64,000 nucleotides of DNA, taken from assembly GCF_002117445.1 (NCBI RefSeq), contig NZ_CP019937.1, positions 2,353,501 through 2,417,500 on the forward strand. Direction: 5' to 3'. Positions within the stretch are counted from its first letter, which is position 1. The number at the start of each line of letters is the position of its first letter. Below are positions 48,710-57,503 of this stretch, piece after piece. A program made the position numbers and the translations under genes. This stretch comes from Ketogulonicigenium robustum. Its GTDB lineage: Bacteria; Pseudomonadota; Alphaproteobacteria; Rhodobacterales; Rhodobacteraceae. The notes under the pieces were generated by a model, which was not told where the DNA came from, ran no database searches, and saw nothing but the letters and a program-made list of their open reading frames with translations.

Positions 48710-49987
48710 TTAGAACTTGAACGAAACTTCGACGGTGGTGCCGTTTTGCCATTCCAGCTTGCCGACTTCGTCGTCGTCCAGGTAGCTGTTCGAGGTTTCG
48801 TCTGCATCAACATACGAGACCAGCAGTTTTGCGCCCGAACCCAGGTCATAGGTGCCGCCGACGTAGTAGGCTTCGCCGCTGCCGATGTTCCAGCTGTCAC
48901 GCGACAGGTAACCGGCATTGAGCGCCAAACCGTTATCCAGTTTGTAGCCGCCTTCCAGTACGACACGAGCGTCACGGCCGCCGATACCAGCGTTGTTTGC
49001 CAGACGCTCACCGTAGTCTAGCGAGATGTCGAAGCCGTTCGAAGCGTAGGCAACTTTGACGCCGTAGAAGACGTTCTCGTCAACGAAGTCGCTGATGTCG
49101 CCGTCTTCATAAACCAGCCAGCCGCTGAGCGCGACGGGGCCGATCGGGTACGAGGCCGACAGACCCAGCGAGCTTTGCGAGTAGCCGTTGGCCGAAGTCG
49201 CGCCGCCGATTGTAAAATCGTCTGCATAGTTGGTGTAGGCATAGGACAGACGCATCGAAGCGCCAGCGTAGGTGGTGCCAACCGACAGCGCGTAGATTTC
49301 GTTCTCGTTGAGGTCGTCGCCTACTTTGTGGATGTAGACGTCGTTGGTCAGCGGGTTGTTGTCGTGGTCCCACATGGCGAAGTATTCGTCATCGCCTTTG
49401 CCTTGGTAGGCGAACACAACGTCGAACTGGCCGAAGGTGGTCGAAGCAGCCAGGTTCCATTGGCCCATGACGCTGTCATTGGTGCGGTTGGTCGGGCTTT
49501 CAACGTCGTTTGCGCTGACGGGGGTCGAGACCGACACAACGACGTCGCCGTAGTTGATGTCGCCGCGCAGGGTGTATTCGCCGTCTTGCTCCGAGAAGCC
49601 GTCTGCGAACATGGCGCCAGCGGCTTTCCATGCGTCAACTGCCGAGAACTCGTAGTCGCCGAAGTACAGGCCGCCCAGGTCGCCAGCGGTCAACCACAGT
49701 TGCAGGTTCGACGTGGTGACGCTGCTACCCAAGCTGTTGCTGGCAACGCCATTGATACGGAACTTACCGCCGAAGGTCAGGCCGTTGTCCAGCTCTTGCG
49801 ACAGGCCTGCGTACAGGCGAGCGCGCCAGTAGAAGCCGTAGTTGTCGTCCAGGCGGGCGCCGGTGGTGGTGTGGTAGGCTTCTTTGTCGTTGTAGCCCAA
49901 ACGTGCGTCACCGGTGAAGGTGACTTCTGCGGCTGCAGCGCCAGCGAAGGCGGTCAGTGCGGCCGAAGCCAGAAGGATGCGTTTCAT
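48710..49987 (-). CDS. Outer-membrane porin (Rhodobacter type)
   Basis: A 425-residue porin with a signal peptide ending in AGAAAAE (about residue 20). The mature protein begins VTFTGDARLGYN and continues with alternating amphipathic strands, ending in the outer-membrane signature VEVSFKF with a terminal Phe. Acidic loops (GDDEYFAMWDHDNN, DADETSNSYLDDDE) suggest a cation-tolerant pore. Its 221-nt upstream gap contains two hairpins. It is probably abundant, and the strong terminator fits this. Confidence 0.93.
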   Translation of the reverse strand: MKRILLASAALTAFAGAAAAEVTFTGDARLGYNDKEAYHTTTGARLDDNYGFYWRARLYAGLSQELDNGLTFGGKFRINGVASNSLGSSVTTSNLQLWLTAGDLGGLYFGDYEFSAVDAWKAAGAMFADGFSEQDGEYTLRGDINYGDVVVSVSTPVSANDVESPTNRTNDSVMGQWNLAASTTFGQFDVVFAYQGKGDDEYFAMWDHDNNPLTNDVYIHKVGDDLNENEIYALSVGTTYAGASMRLSYAYTNYADDFTIGGATSANGYSQSSLGLSASYPIGPVALSGWLVYEDGDISDFVDENVFYGVKVAYASNGFDISLDYGERLANNAGIGGRDARVVLEGGYKLDNGLALNAGYLSRDSWNIGSGEAYYVGGTYDLGSGAKLLVSYVDADETSNSYLDDDEVGKLEWQNGTTVEVSFKF

Positions 49988-50002
49988 TTTGTCCCTCGTG
50001 TT

Positions 50003-50018
50003 GCATTCCCGAGAATGC
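50003..50018 (-). promoter_or_regulatory. Small hairpin in the porin leader
   Basis: GCATTC and GAATGC form a 6-bp stem with a 4-nt loop, 16-31 nt upstream of the porin ATG, close to the ribosome site. It could tune translation or mRNA stability. Confidence 0.4.
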
Positions 50019-50054
50019 CAGTTTGCCTAGCATTGCCGGATTGTTTGCGCTGAC

Positions 50055-50087
50055 GATGGTGGTCAGACAAGTAATTTGACCACCATC
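50055..50087. promoter_or_regulatory. Perfect 11-bp inverted repeat upstream of the porin
   Basis: GATGGTGGTCA and TGACCACCATC are perfect reverse complements with an 11-nt AT-rich spacer. The centre lies about 85 nt upstream of the porin start and about 135 nt from the yggS start. Either a dimeric regulator binds it (the TGGTCA...TGACCA core looks like a GntR-type operator) or it forms a long hairpin in the leader RNA. An 11-bp perfect match is unlikely by chance here. Confidence 0.6.
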
Positions 50088-50208
50088 CTCCCGTGTTCGG
50101 CGCACCTGATGCAATGTCGCCACACAGGTGGCGTGCGCCATCCATTAGGGGTAATGTTTCAAAAGGCATCTGCCAGATGCACGATTCCTTAACGATGAGC
50201 CGATTTAA

Positions 50209-50865
50209 ATGCCGCTTCCCGATATTATCGCCCGTGTCCGCCAGGCCGAGGCTGCCGCAGGCCGCCCCGCGGGCGATGTCACGTTGATCGCCGTGTCGAA
50301 AGTGCAGCCCAACGCGCGTGTCGAGGCTGTTTTAAACGAGGGGCAACGGGTATTTGGCGAGAACCGCGTGCAAGAGGCAGCGGGTAAATGGCCCGATTTT
50401 GCCGCGCGTTTCGCGGGGGTCAGCGTGCACCTCATCGGCCCGCTGCAGACCAACAAAGCCCGTCAGGCGATGGACCTGTTTGGCGCCATCCATACCCTAG
50501 ACCGTTTACGTCTTGCTGAAACCTTTGCACGACTTGCGCAAGAAATGGGCAAATGTCCGGATATGTTCGTTCAGGTGAACACGGGGTCCGAGCCGCAAAA
50601 GGCGGGCTGCTTCCCTGACGAGGTCGATTCGCTGGTTAACGCGGCCCGCGCGCTGGATTTGCCAGTCGTTGGTCTGATGTGCATTCCGCCCGCCGATTTT
50701 GACCCAGCCCCGCATTTCGCGATGCTGGCCGGCATGGCCGCGCGCAATGGCTTGGCGGGCCTGTCCATGGGCATGAGCGGTGACTTTGAAACGGCCATCG
50801 CGCACGGGGCCACGCATGTGCGTGTCGGATCGGCGATCTTTGGCGACCGCACGGCTGCGCATTAA
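50209..50865 (+). CDS. yggS: PLP homeostasis protein (YggS/PLPBP)
   Basis: A 218-residue fold type III PLP-binding protein. The cofactor lysine is Lys31 in LIAVSKVQP. Other motifs are FGENRVQEA, HLIGPLQTNKAR and the C-terminal LSMGMSGDFETAIAHGATHVRVGSAIFG. The protein buffers PLP and affects amino-acid metabolism. The ribosome site is weak. A small hairpin (GCATCT with AGATGC, 50166-50180) lies in the leader. It is convergent with xthA, with an 18-nt gap. Confidence 0.95.
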   Translation: MPLPDIIARVRQAEAAAGRPAGDVTLIAVSKVQPNARVEAVLNEGQRVFGENRVQEAAGKWPDFAARFAGVSVHLIGPLQTNKARQAMDLFGAIHTLDRLRLAETFARLAQEMGKCPDMFVQVNTGSEPQKAGCFPDEVDSLVNAARALDLPVVGLMCIPPADFDPAPHFAMLAGMAARNGLAGLSMGMSGDFETAIAHGATHVRVGSAIFGDRTAAH

Positions 50866-50883
50866 CGGACGAGGCGCTGGCCT

Positions 50884-51672
50884 CTACAAATCGAAGGTCG
50901 CAAAGACAGGCACGTGATCGGATGGGCCGTCCCACGCGCGGACGGGGCGCAGAACGCGGCTGGAATGGCCCGCATTCGCAATATCGCGCGTGGCCCAGAT
51001 GTGGTCCAGCCGGCGGCCCTTGTCGGCGGCATCCCAATCGGGCGAGCGGTACGACCACCAGCTATAAAGCCGCCCCTCGGGGATATTGGCGCGGGTGATG
51101 TCGACCCACTCACCAGCATCTTGGGCTGCACCCAAATGTTCGACTTCGATCGGCGTGTGGCTGACAATCTTCAGCAGCGCCTTGTGGTTCCAGACGTCGT
51201 CTTCGCGCGGGGCAATGTTCAGATCGCCGACCATGATCGACTTTTGCGGTTTTTCCGCGTGGAAGTGGTCGCGCATCTGCGTCAAGTAATCCAGCTTTTG
51301 GCCGAATTTCAGGTTCTTCTCGCGGTCGGGAATGTCGCCGCCTGCGGGAACATAAAAGTTGTGGATGGTCACGCCATTGTCCAGCTGGCCTGCGACATGG
51401 CGGGCATGGCCCAGTGCGGCAAAATCAAACGCGCTAACCTCGCGGATCGGTAGCCGCGACAGGATGGCGACGCCGTTATACCCCTTTTGCCCGCGCGCGA
51501 TCATGTGGCTGTAGCCCAACGCCTTGAACACATCCACGGGGATCAGCTCGACCGGTGACTTGCATTCCTGCAAGCACAGCACATCGGGCATTTCCTCGCG
51601 CAGCAGACGCGCGACCAGTTCGGCCCGCAAACGGACCGAATTGATGTTCCAAGTGGCAAGGGTGAAGGTCAT
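50884..51672 (-). CDS. xthA: Exodeoxyribonuclease III
   Basis: AP endonuclease/3'-exonuclease of the EEP fold, 262 residues. Motifs are ATWNINSVRLR, VLCLQECKS (metal glutamate), NFYVPAGGD, VGDLNIAPREDDVW, RLDHIWAT and the terminal SDHVPVFATF. It works with MutY in oxidative-damage repair. It is on the same strand as the CenR-like gene but separated by a terminator. Confidence 0.95.
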   Translation of the reverse strand: MTFTLATWNINSVRLRAELVARLLREEMPDVLCLQECKSPVELIPVDVFKALGYSHMIARGQKGYNGVAILSRLPIREVSAFDFAALGHARHVAGQLDNGVTIHNFYVPAGGDIPDREKNLKFGQKLDYLTQMRDHFHAEKPQKSIMVGDLNIAPREDDVWNHKALLKIVSHTPIEVEHLGAAQDAGEWVDITRANIPEGRLYSWWSYRSPDWDAADKGRRLDHIWATRDIANAGHSSRVLRPVRAWDGPSDHVPVFATFDL

Positions 51673-51739
51673 CGGGCATCCTCGGGGCTGTGCGCGGCGA
51701 CCCTAACGGGGCTTGGACGGGAAATTAAGCCCCAAAGCA

Positions 51740-51769
51740 AAACGCCGGGGCAGTGCGGCCCCGGCGTTT
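51740..51769 (-). terminator. Intrinsic terminator after the CenR-like gene
   Basis: AACGCCGGGGC and GCCCCGGCGTT form an 11-bp stem around a 6-nt loop. On the minus strand the stem is followed by TTGCTTT. It ends the response-regulator transcript before xthA. Confidence 0.85.
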
Positions 51770-51776
51770 GCAAATG

Positions 51777-52463
51777 TCAGATGACCAGACGATAGCCGCC
51801 CGATTCCGTCACCAGCAGCTGTGCGTTCGAGGGATCGGCCTCGATCTTTTGGCGCAGGCGATAGATGTGGGTTTCCAGCGTGTGGGTGGTGACGCCGGCG
51901 TTATAGCCCCAGACCTCGTGCAGCAGCACGTCGCGCGCCACCACGCCCTCGGGCGCACGATAGAGGAACTTCAGGATGTTGGTTTCTTTTTCCGTCAGAC
52001 GGATCTTCTTGTCGTCCGTCGTGATCAGCATCTTGTGCGCGGGCTTGAAGATATACGGCCCCAGATTGAACACCGCGTCTTCCGATTGTTCGTGCGTGCG
52101 CAGTTGGGCGCGCAGGCGGGCCAAAAGTACGGGGAACTTGAACGGCTTTGTAATGTAGTCGTTCGCGCCCGAATCCAGCCCCAGAATGGTGTCGCTGTCG
52201 CTGTCATGGCCGGTCAGCATCAGAATGGGGCACTTCACGTTCTGCTTGCGCATCAGGCGGCAAAGCTCGCGCCCGTCGATGTCGGGCAGGCCCACGTCCA
52301 GAATGATCAGGTCGTAGTGGGGGTCTTTGACCCGCTCCAGCGCATCATGGCCGTTACCGGCTTCGAATACGTCGAATTCCTCAGTCATCACCAGCTGTTC
52401 GCTGAGGGCCTCGCGCAGGTCGTCGTCGTCGTCGACCAGCAGGATTTTTTTCAGTTGGGCCAT
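51777..52463 (-). CDS. cenR: CenR-like OmpR-family response regulator
   Basis: A 228-residue response regulator. The receiver domain has DDDDD at 11-15 and phospho-acceptor Asp56 in LIILDVGLPDIDG, with TKPFKFPVLLARLRAQLR. The winged helix ends in HTLETHIYRLRQKIE and LVTESGGYRLVI. This sequence type closely resembles CenR/OtpR, which governs envelope homeostasis in alphaproteobacteria. The start at 52463 is preferred over 52514. The kinase gene is not in the window. It is divergent from an L,D-transpeptidase gene, a possible target. Confidence 0.78.
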   Translation of the reverse strand: MAQLKKILLVDDDDDLREALSEQLVMTEEFDVFEAGNGHDALERVKDPHYDLIILDVGLPDIDGRELCRLMRKQNVKCPILMLTGHDSDSDTILGLDSGANDYITKPFKFPVLLARLRAQLRTHEQSEDAVFNLGPYIFKPAHKMLITTDDKKIRLTEKETNILKFLYRAPEGVVARDVLLHEVWGYNAGVTTHTLETHIYRLRQKIEADPSNAQLLVTESGGYRLVI

Positions 52464-52607
52464 GATCACGTCTCCATGAAATGCCGTGTTTCGCTTGTGT
52501 TGCAGGTGGTTCACGGCAGCAGGCGTTGCAAGCTATGCTACAACGGGTCACGCGCTCGTGTCATTTCGGGGCGATTGTTTCAGGATTATTGCAGGGAAAG
52601 GGGCCGG

Positions 52608-53147
52608 ATGGGCCAAGATACACTGTGGCTGACGCCCATGGGCCTGCTGTGGCGGGGGCAACGAATCGCCTGCACCATCGGGCGCGGCGGGTTGGTCGCC
52701 GACAAGCGCGAGGGCGACGGCGCCACTCCCTTCCACACCCTGCGGCTGAATGGCCTGTGGTATCGCCCCGACCGGCTGGCCCGCCCTGCGCCATGGGCGC
52801 GCCCCATCGGTCCGCTTGATCTGTGGTCGGATGACAGCGCTGCGCCCGATTACAACCAACCCGTGCGCGCGCCCTACGCCCCCAGCCACGAACGCCTGCG
52901 CCGCGCCGATCCGATGTATGATCTGGTACTGACCACCGACTGGAACATGGACCCTGCCGTGCCCGGGCGCGGATCTGCGATTTTCCTGCACCAGTGGCGG
53001 CGGCGCGGTGCGCCGACGGCCGGTTGCATCGCGATGGCGCGGGGCGACCTGATCCGCCTCTGCCGTCAGGTGCAGCCCGGAACGCCCCTGCGCATCACGG
53101 GGATGCGCCTTGCCAATCGCACGCGCGGCACTATCTTCGATGCCTAG
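52608..53147 (+). CDS. L,D-transpeptidase (YkuD) family protein
   Basis: A 179-residue protein with the YkuD catalytic pair His128 (IFLHQW) and Cys140 (APTAGCIAM). The family consensus is HX14-17 S/T-HGC; here TAGC replaces SHGC, as in one subfamily common in alphaproteobacteria. No clear signal peptide is seen, so export is uncertain. It may crosslink peptidoglycan or attach lipoproteins. It is divergent from cenR and 20 nt before the FrnE-like gene. Confidence 0.83.
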   Translation: MGQDTLWLTPMGLLWRGQRIACTIGRGGLVADKREGDGATPFHTLRLNGLWYRPDRLARPAPWARPIGPLDLWSDDSAAPDYNQPVRAPYAPSHERLRRADPMYDLVLTTDWNMDPAVPGRGSAIFLHQWRRRGAPTAGCIAMARGDLIRLCRQVQPGTPLRITGMRLANRTRGTIFDA

Positions 53148-53167
53148 CCAATATAAAGGGGGCCGCC

Positions 53168-53875
53168 ATGGCCGATGATGTGTTGAAGGTCGAGATCTGG
53201 TCCGATGTGATTTGCCCGTGGTGCTGGATCGGCAAGGCCCGCTTTGAGAAGGCGCTGGCCGGTTTTGCCCATGCCGACCGGGTCGAGGTCGTGCACCACG
53301 CCTTCCGCTTGGCCCCCGACGCCAATCCGCAGGACTTGTTCGAAAGCCTCGGGGCGAAGTTCGGCGGTGATGCGCAAACCGCGCGCCAAATGGTCGGCCG
53401 CGTCGTCGACGCCGCCGCGAACGAGGGGCTGACCTATAACCCCGAGGGGACCCAAAGCGGCGATACTATCGACGCGCACCGCGTGATCAAGTTTGCCGCA
53501 GCGCAGGGCTTGGGCGATGTCGCGCTCGACCGCCTATACAAAGCCTATTTCACGGATGGCATCCACGTGGTCGATCGCGTCGCCCTGCTGGATGTCGCAG
53601 CCGAGGTCGGCCTGAACCGTGACGACGTCAAGGCGATGCTGGACAGCAATGCCTATGCCGATGCGGTCGAGGCTGATCAGGCCCAAGCCGCGCGCTATGG
53701 TGCCGGGGGCGTTCCGTTTTTTGTCATCGACGGAAAATACGGTATTTCGGGCGCACAAGAACCCGCGCTATTCGCGCAGGCGTTGGATCAAGTCTGGGCT
53801 GAAAGCGGCCGCAGCGCGCTGAAAACCCTGCAAGGCGACGGCGCGGTTTGCGGCCCCGACGGCTGCGCGATCTGA
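53168..53875 (+). CDS. FrnE-like cytoplasmic DsbA-fold oxidoreductase
   Basis: A 235-residue thioredoxin-fold protein without a signal peptide. The active site is Cys16-Pro-Trp-Cys19 in DVICPWCWIGK. A helical insertion (residues about 60-150) and cis-Pro in GGVPFFVIDGKYG follow. The C-terminus ends with Cys228-X4-Cys233, a second motif known from FrnE proteins that helps cycle disulfides. The substrate is unknown. It follows the L,D-transpeptidase gene closely and may be co-transcribed. Confidence 0.88.
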   Translation: MADDVLKVEIWSDVICPWCWIGKARFEKALAGFAHADRVEVVHHAFRLAPDANPQDLFESLGAKFGGDAQTARQMVGRVVDAAANEGLTYNPEGTQSGDTIDAHRVIKFAAAQGLGDVALDRLYKAYFTDGIHVVDRVALLDVAAEVGLNRDDVKAMLDSNAYADAVEADQAQAARYGAGGVPFFVIDGKYGISGAQEPALFAQALDQVWAESGRSALKTLQGDGAVCGPDGCAI

Positions 53876-53881
53876 CGCGGC

Positions 53882-54550
53882 TTAGAAGTTGAAAGTCACA
53901 CCAATGTTGACGGCATTGGTGACGACATTCGTCTCCAACGTGCCGCCGGTGTTCAGATCGGTGGTATTCATCGAATAGGTGCCTTTGTATTCGCCGAACA
54001 GCGACCAGTTATCCGCAATCGGATAGCTGAGGCCGGCCATCCACGTCGCGGCGGGGCCGGTGACCTGATAGTCCGCCGTATTGCTGCCCGCACCGGCGAC
54101 TTCCACACGCGGCACTGCAATGCCCAAGCCCCCGCCGATATAGGGCGTGCCGAAGCTGAAGGCCTGCGGCCAACGCTTGTAGATGTTCAGCGTCAGGATA
54201 TTCAGCCCGTCGTTGAAACCCAGCGTGTTCAGACCGGCGTCGGTCAGTGTCTGCCCGTCGGCGTGAATCTTGTTATGCGTGAAATCGACGCCGACGCCGA
54301 TGTTGTCATCGCGCCACCATGTCGCGCGCACACCCCAATACAGCGGCATCGACAGCGACTTGCCATCCCAAGCGGCGGCAAATTCACGGTCGGCCAATGT
54401 GCTGTCGCGGTGGATGCTGACGGTACTGTCATTCGCGCCCTGAACGCCGCCGTAAAAGCCCAGCTCGACCTCGGCCATAGCCGAAGACGCGGCGCCCGCC
54501 AAAACGATGGCGGCTGCGGCGATAAAAGCGGGGCGGGGCAAAGCAAACAT
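53882..54550 (-). CDS. Small outer-membrane beta-barrel protein (LpxQ-like?)
   Basis: A 222-residue secreted barrel with a signal peptide ending in ASSAMAEV (about residue 26). About eight amphipathic strands follow, ending in terminal aromatic VTFNF. The size and the segments LGFYGGVQGANDS and WWRDDNIGVGVDFTHNK suggest kinship to Rhizobium lipid A oxidase LpxQ, but catalytic residues are not known to me, so this is only a possibility. A simple OmpW/OmpA-type barrel is the alternative. It is divergent from petA. Confidence 0.78.
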   Translation of the reverse strand: MFALPRPAFIAAAAIVLAGAASSAMAEVELGFYGGVQGANDSTVSIHRDSTLADREFAAAWDGKSLSMPLYWGVRATWWRDDNIGVGVDFTHNKIHADGQTLTDAGLNTLGFNDGLNILTLNIYKRWPQAFSFGTPYIGGGLGIAVPRVEVAGAGSNTADYQVTGPAATWMAGLSYPIADNWSLFGEYKGTYSMNTTDLNTGGTLETNVVTNAVNIGVTFNF

Positions 54551-54639
54551 GATTCGAATTCGTCAAACTGAAAGTGGCATATCGCGGGGCACCAAACACC
54601 CCCATTTAAAGCAGACCTAGTGTGCCAAAGGTTAACATG

Positions 54640-54713
54640 CAATTGTTCCACCCGCGCTTTTTCGCGCCCCGACACAATTGTGAGGTGACCGTGCCACAAA
54701 CGCGACGCTGGCA
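54640..54713. promoter_or_regulatory. Inverted repeats upstream of petA
   Basis: CAATTGT (54640-54646) and ACAATTG (54674-54680) form an inverted pair 27 nt apart. TGCCA (54692-54696) and TGGCA (54709-54713) form a second pair around a GCGAC half-site (54702-54706), a RegA-type element. The 261-nt divergent gap between the barrel gene and petA holds these and the direct repeat below. Roles are untested. Confidence 0.35.
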
Positions 54714-54772
54714 GGCCTACACATTGGGGGGCAAAGCGGGGTAAGGGTAGAAAACGCCCTTGCCTACACCCT

Positions 54773-54791
54773 TTTCGACGCCCTTTCGACG
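54773..54791 (+). promoter_or_regulatory. Direct repeat TTTCGACG with 11-bp period upstream of petA
   Basis: TTTCGACG occurs twice, starting at 54773 and 54784, one helical turn apart. OmpR-type regulators bind direct repeats with this spacing, so it is a candidate PetR site, 21-39 nt before the petA ATG. A flanking CGCCCTTGC-like element is also repeated (54755 and 54791). The location just before the ribosome site is unusual for an activator site. Confidence 0.4.
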
Positions 54792-54811
54792 GCCCTTGCA
54801 GGACATGGCCC

Positions 54812-55390
54812 ATGTCAGACACGCCCGAATTTCCCGATGTTCCCCCGCCCGCAGGCTCGCGCCGCGATGTGCTGAAAATCGCCGCCGTTGGGGGCGGCGC
54901 GGTGGCTTGCGGGGCTGCTGTCTGGCCGCTGATCGACCAAATGAACCCCTCGGCTGATGTCGAGGCCGAGGCAAAGATCCGTGTCGATGTCAGCGGGCTG
55001 CAGCGCGGCCAGCAGATGACAGTGCTGTGGCAGGGTCGCCCCGTCTTTATTCGCGCCCGCACCGATGCCGAAATTGCCCGCGCCCGCAGCGAAAGCGCCG
55101 ACCAGCTACCCGACGCCCTGGCGCGCAACGCCAACTTGCCCGCCGATGCACCGGCAGATGACGCGAACCGCGCCTTGTCGCCCGATGGCGTCTGGTTGGT
55201 TCAGATGGGCGTGTGCACGCACCTTGGCTGCGTGCCCATCGGCGGCGAGGGGGACTTCGGCGGCTGGCTTTGCCCCTGCCACGGGTCGCACTACGACACC
55301 GCAGGGCGCATCCGCAAAGGGCCGGCCCCGCGCAACCTGCCCGTGCCCCGCGCCGTTTTCATTGACGACACAACGATCGAGCTAGGCTGA
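54812..55390 (+). CDS. petA: Cytochrome bc1 Rieske iron-sulfur subunit
   Basis: A 192-residue Rieske protein. The N-terminus has a Tat-type twin arginine (Arg17-Arg18 in SRRDVLK) and one membrane anchor. The 2Fe-2S ligands lie in CTHLGC (135-140) and CPCHGSH (154-160). It moves electrons from quinol to cytochrome c1. The stop overlaps the petB ATG (TGATG). Start at 54812 follows AGGA. Confidence 0.97.
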   Translation: MSDTPEFPDVPPPAGSRRDVLKIAAVGGGAVACGAAVWPLIDQMNPSADVEAEAKIRVDVSGLQRGQQMTVLWQGRPVFIRARTDAEIARARSESADQLPDALARNANLPADAPADDANRALSPDGVWLVQMGVCTHLGCVPIGGEGDFGGWLCPCHGSHYDTAGRIRKGPAPRNLPVPRAVFIDDTTIELG

Positions 55391-56691
55391 TGCAAGACCC
55401 CGCCGATAACTGGCACCCCAAGGGTCGCATGGCCCGCTGGCTGGACAGTCGCCTGCCCGTGCTGCGCATGGGGCGCAGCTTTTTCACCATTCCCACGCCG
55501 CGCAACCTTAACTGGATGTGGATCTGGGGCATGGTGCTGGTTTTCGTTCTGCTGATGCAGATCGTCACCGGCATTGCGATGGCTATGCACTACGTGCCCC
55601 ATGTCGATATGGCCTTTCGCAGTGTCGAGCACATTATGCGCGATGTGCGCGGCGGACATATGATCCGCTACATCCATATGAATGGCGCATCGCTGTTCTT
55701 TTTGGCGGTGTATTTCCACGTCTTCCGCAGCCTGTTCTACGGCAGCTACCGCGCCCCGCGCGAGGTCACGTGGATCATCGGCATCCTGCTCTACGGCTTG
55801 ATGATGGCGACGGCGTTCATGGGGTATGTGCTGCCGTGGGGCCAGATGTCGCTGCACGGCACAGCCGTCATCACCAGCCTGTTCGGTGCGATCCCGCTGG
55901 TGGGCGAGGGGATCCAAAGCTGGTTGCTGGGGGGCAGTGCAGTGGGGCAGCCAGTGCTCAACCGCTTTTACGCGCTGCATTACCTGTTTCCCATCCTGAT
56001 GGTCGCGCTGGTCGCGCTGCATGTGTGGTCGGTGCACAGCACGGGCAACAGCAACCCCGCAGGTGCCGCAGTGCGCGGCAGGCGCGATACGCTGCCGTTC
56101 TGGCCTTATTTCGTCATCAAAGACCTGTTCGCGCTGGCGGTGGTGCTGGTGGGGTTCTTTGCGCTGGTGGCCTATGCGCCGAATTTTCTGGGCAATCCGG
56201 TTAATTACGAGCCTGCAAACCCGCTGGTGACGCCCGAACACATCGTGCCGGAATGGTACTTCCTGCCGTTCTACGCCGTGCTGCGCAGCTTTACCGCCGA
56301 CCTGTGGCTGGTGCGGCTGATCCACTGGGCCAGCTTCGGCACGATCGAGGCAACGCTGATTGGCGCGCTGGCAATGTTCGGGGCGGGCTTTGTGCTGCTG
56401 CTGGCACCGTGGCTGGATCGCAGCAAGGTCGCATCGGGGCGTTACCGCCCGATCCAGCGCGTCGCGTTCTGGGGGTTGGTGATCGATTTTCTGGTGCTGA
56501 TCTGGGCGGGCGCGATGCCGCCGGTGGGGATCTACCCCACCATCGCCCTGTGGGCGACGGCCTATTGGTTCGCGTATTTCCTGATCGTCTTGCCCTTCGC
56601 GCCGCTGCTCGAGAAGGTGAAAACCCCGCCCGCCTCGGTCGCCGCAGATTTCGCGCAGCGCCATAAATTGCCGGTGGAGGATGCCGAATGA
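55390..56691 (+). CDS. petB: Cytochrome bc1 cytochrome b subunit
   Basis: A 433-residue membrane protein with eight helices carrying two hemes. Heme-ligand histidines are visible in [25 protein letters not shown] and [11 protein letters not shown]. The quinol-oxidation motif PEWY is in [13 protein letters not shown]. It overlaps petA by 1 nt and petC by 4 nt. Confidence 0.97.
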   Translation: MQDPADNWHPKGRMARWLDSRLPVLRMGRSFFTIPTPRNLNWMWIWGMVLVFVLLMQIVTGIAMAMHYVPHVDMAFRSVEHIMRDVRGGHMIRYIHMNGASLFFLAVYFHVFRSLFYGSYRAPREVTWIIGILLYGLMMATAFMGYVLPWGQMSLHGTAVITSLFGAIPLVGEGIQSWLLGGSAVGQPVLNRFYALHYLFPILMVALVALHVWSVHSTGNSNPAGAAVRGRRDTLPFWPYFVIKDLFALAVVLVGFFALVAYAPNFLGNPVNYEPANPLVTPEHIVPEWYFLPFYAVLRSFTADLWLVRLIHWASFGTIEATLIGALAMFGAGFVLLLAPWLDRSKVASGRYRPIQRVAFWGLVIDFLVLIWAGAMPPVGIYPTIALWATAYWFAYFLIVLPFAPLLEKVKTPPASVAADFAQRHKLPVEDAE

Positions 56692-57503
56692 AGGCGCTGG
56701 CCCTTGCCCTGTGTTTGCTGCCGGCTGCCGCTGGCGCGCAGGTGACGGATTTCGCTTTTTCGTTCGACGGGCCGTTCGGCAGTTATGATCGTAACCAGTT
56801 GCAGCGCGGATTGCAGGTCTACACGCAGGTCTGCGCCAATTGCCACGGGCTGGATATGGTGGCCTTTCGCAATCTGGCCGATGCGGGCGGGCCTGCGCTG
56901 CCGCCTGACCAGATGCGGGCCTATGCCCAAGTGATCGAGGTGCCCGATGGCGCGGGCGGCTTTCGCGCGGGCCAACCGACCGACTATTTCCTGCCCAGTG
57001 CCGAGGAACACGCCCCCGACCTGTCGCTGATGGCCAAGGCTCGCACGGGGCATGGCGGCCTGTCACGGCTGTGGCTTGGCATGGGCGGGGCCGATTACAT
57101 TGCGTCCTACATCGCAGGCTATGCGCCGCCGCCCGATTGCGCGCCCGCAGATTTCCCGGGCTTCTATAACACCGTGTTCAAAAGCGGCGGCTACCCTGCC
57201 GAATGCCGCGACGCCGCAGGCAACCCCACCGTCCCCGGCAGCTGGACGCAGATGGAACCGCCGCTGATCGGCGATGATGTGGGGTATGAGGACGGCACCG
57301 AAGCCACCCTCACCCAAGAGGCGCAGGACATTGCCGCCTTCCTGATGTGGGCGGCCGAGCCGAAACAGAACGACCGCAAGGCTGTCGGCATGACCGCCGT
57401 GGTCTTTCTGGCTGTGCTGGCGTGGGTGCTGTTTATGGTGAACCGCCAGCTATGGGCCCCCTATAAGCCGCGCCGCAGCACCGAAAAGGATGTGGACTGG
57501 TAA
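56688..57503 (+). CDS. petC: Cytochrome bc1 cytochrome c1 subunit
   Basis: A 271-residue cytochrome. The signal peptide ends in AAAGAQ (about residue 18). Heme c binds at Cys49-X2-Cys52-His53 (CANCH). A likely axial Met lies in [13 protein letters not shown]. One C-terminal membrane anchor ([14 protein letters not shown]) follows, then a basic tail. The ATG overlaps the petB stop codon. The gene abuts the convergent thiQ with no gap. Confidence 0.97.
   Translation: MKALALALCLLPAAAGAQVTDFAFSFDGPFGSYDRNQLQRGLQVYTQVCANCHGLDMVAFRNLADAGGPALPPDQMRAYAQVIEVPDGAGGFRAGQPTDYFLPSAEEHAPDLSLMAKARTGHGGLSRLWLGMGGADYIASYIAGYAPPPDCAPADFPGFYNTVFKSGGYPAECRDAAGNPTVPGSWTQMEPPLIGDDVGYEDGTEATLTQEAQDIAAFLMWAAEPKQNDRKAVGMTAVVFLAVLAWVLFMVNRQLWAPYKPRRSTEKDVDW

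Noticed and set aside
51753-52607. Long N-terminal extension in frame with the L,D-transpeptidase
   Set aside because: It is antisense to cenR. The transpeptidase reads normally from ATG 52608.
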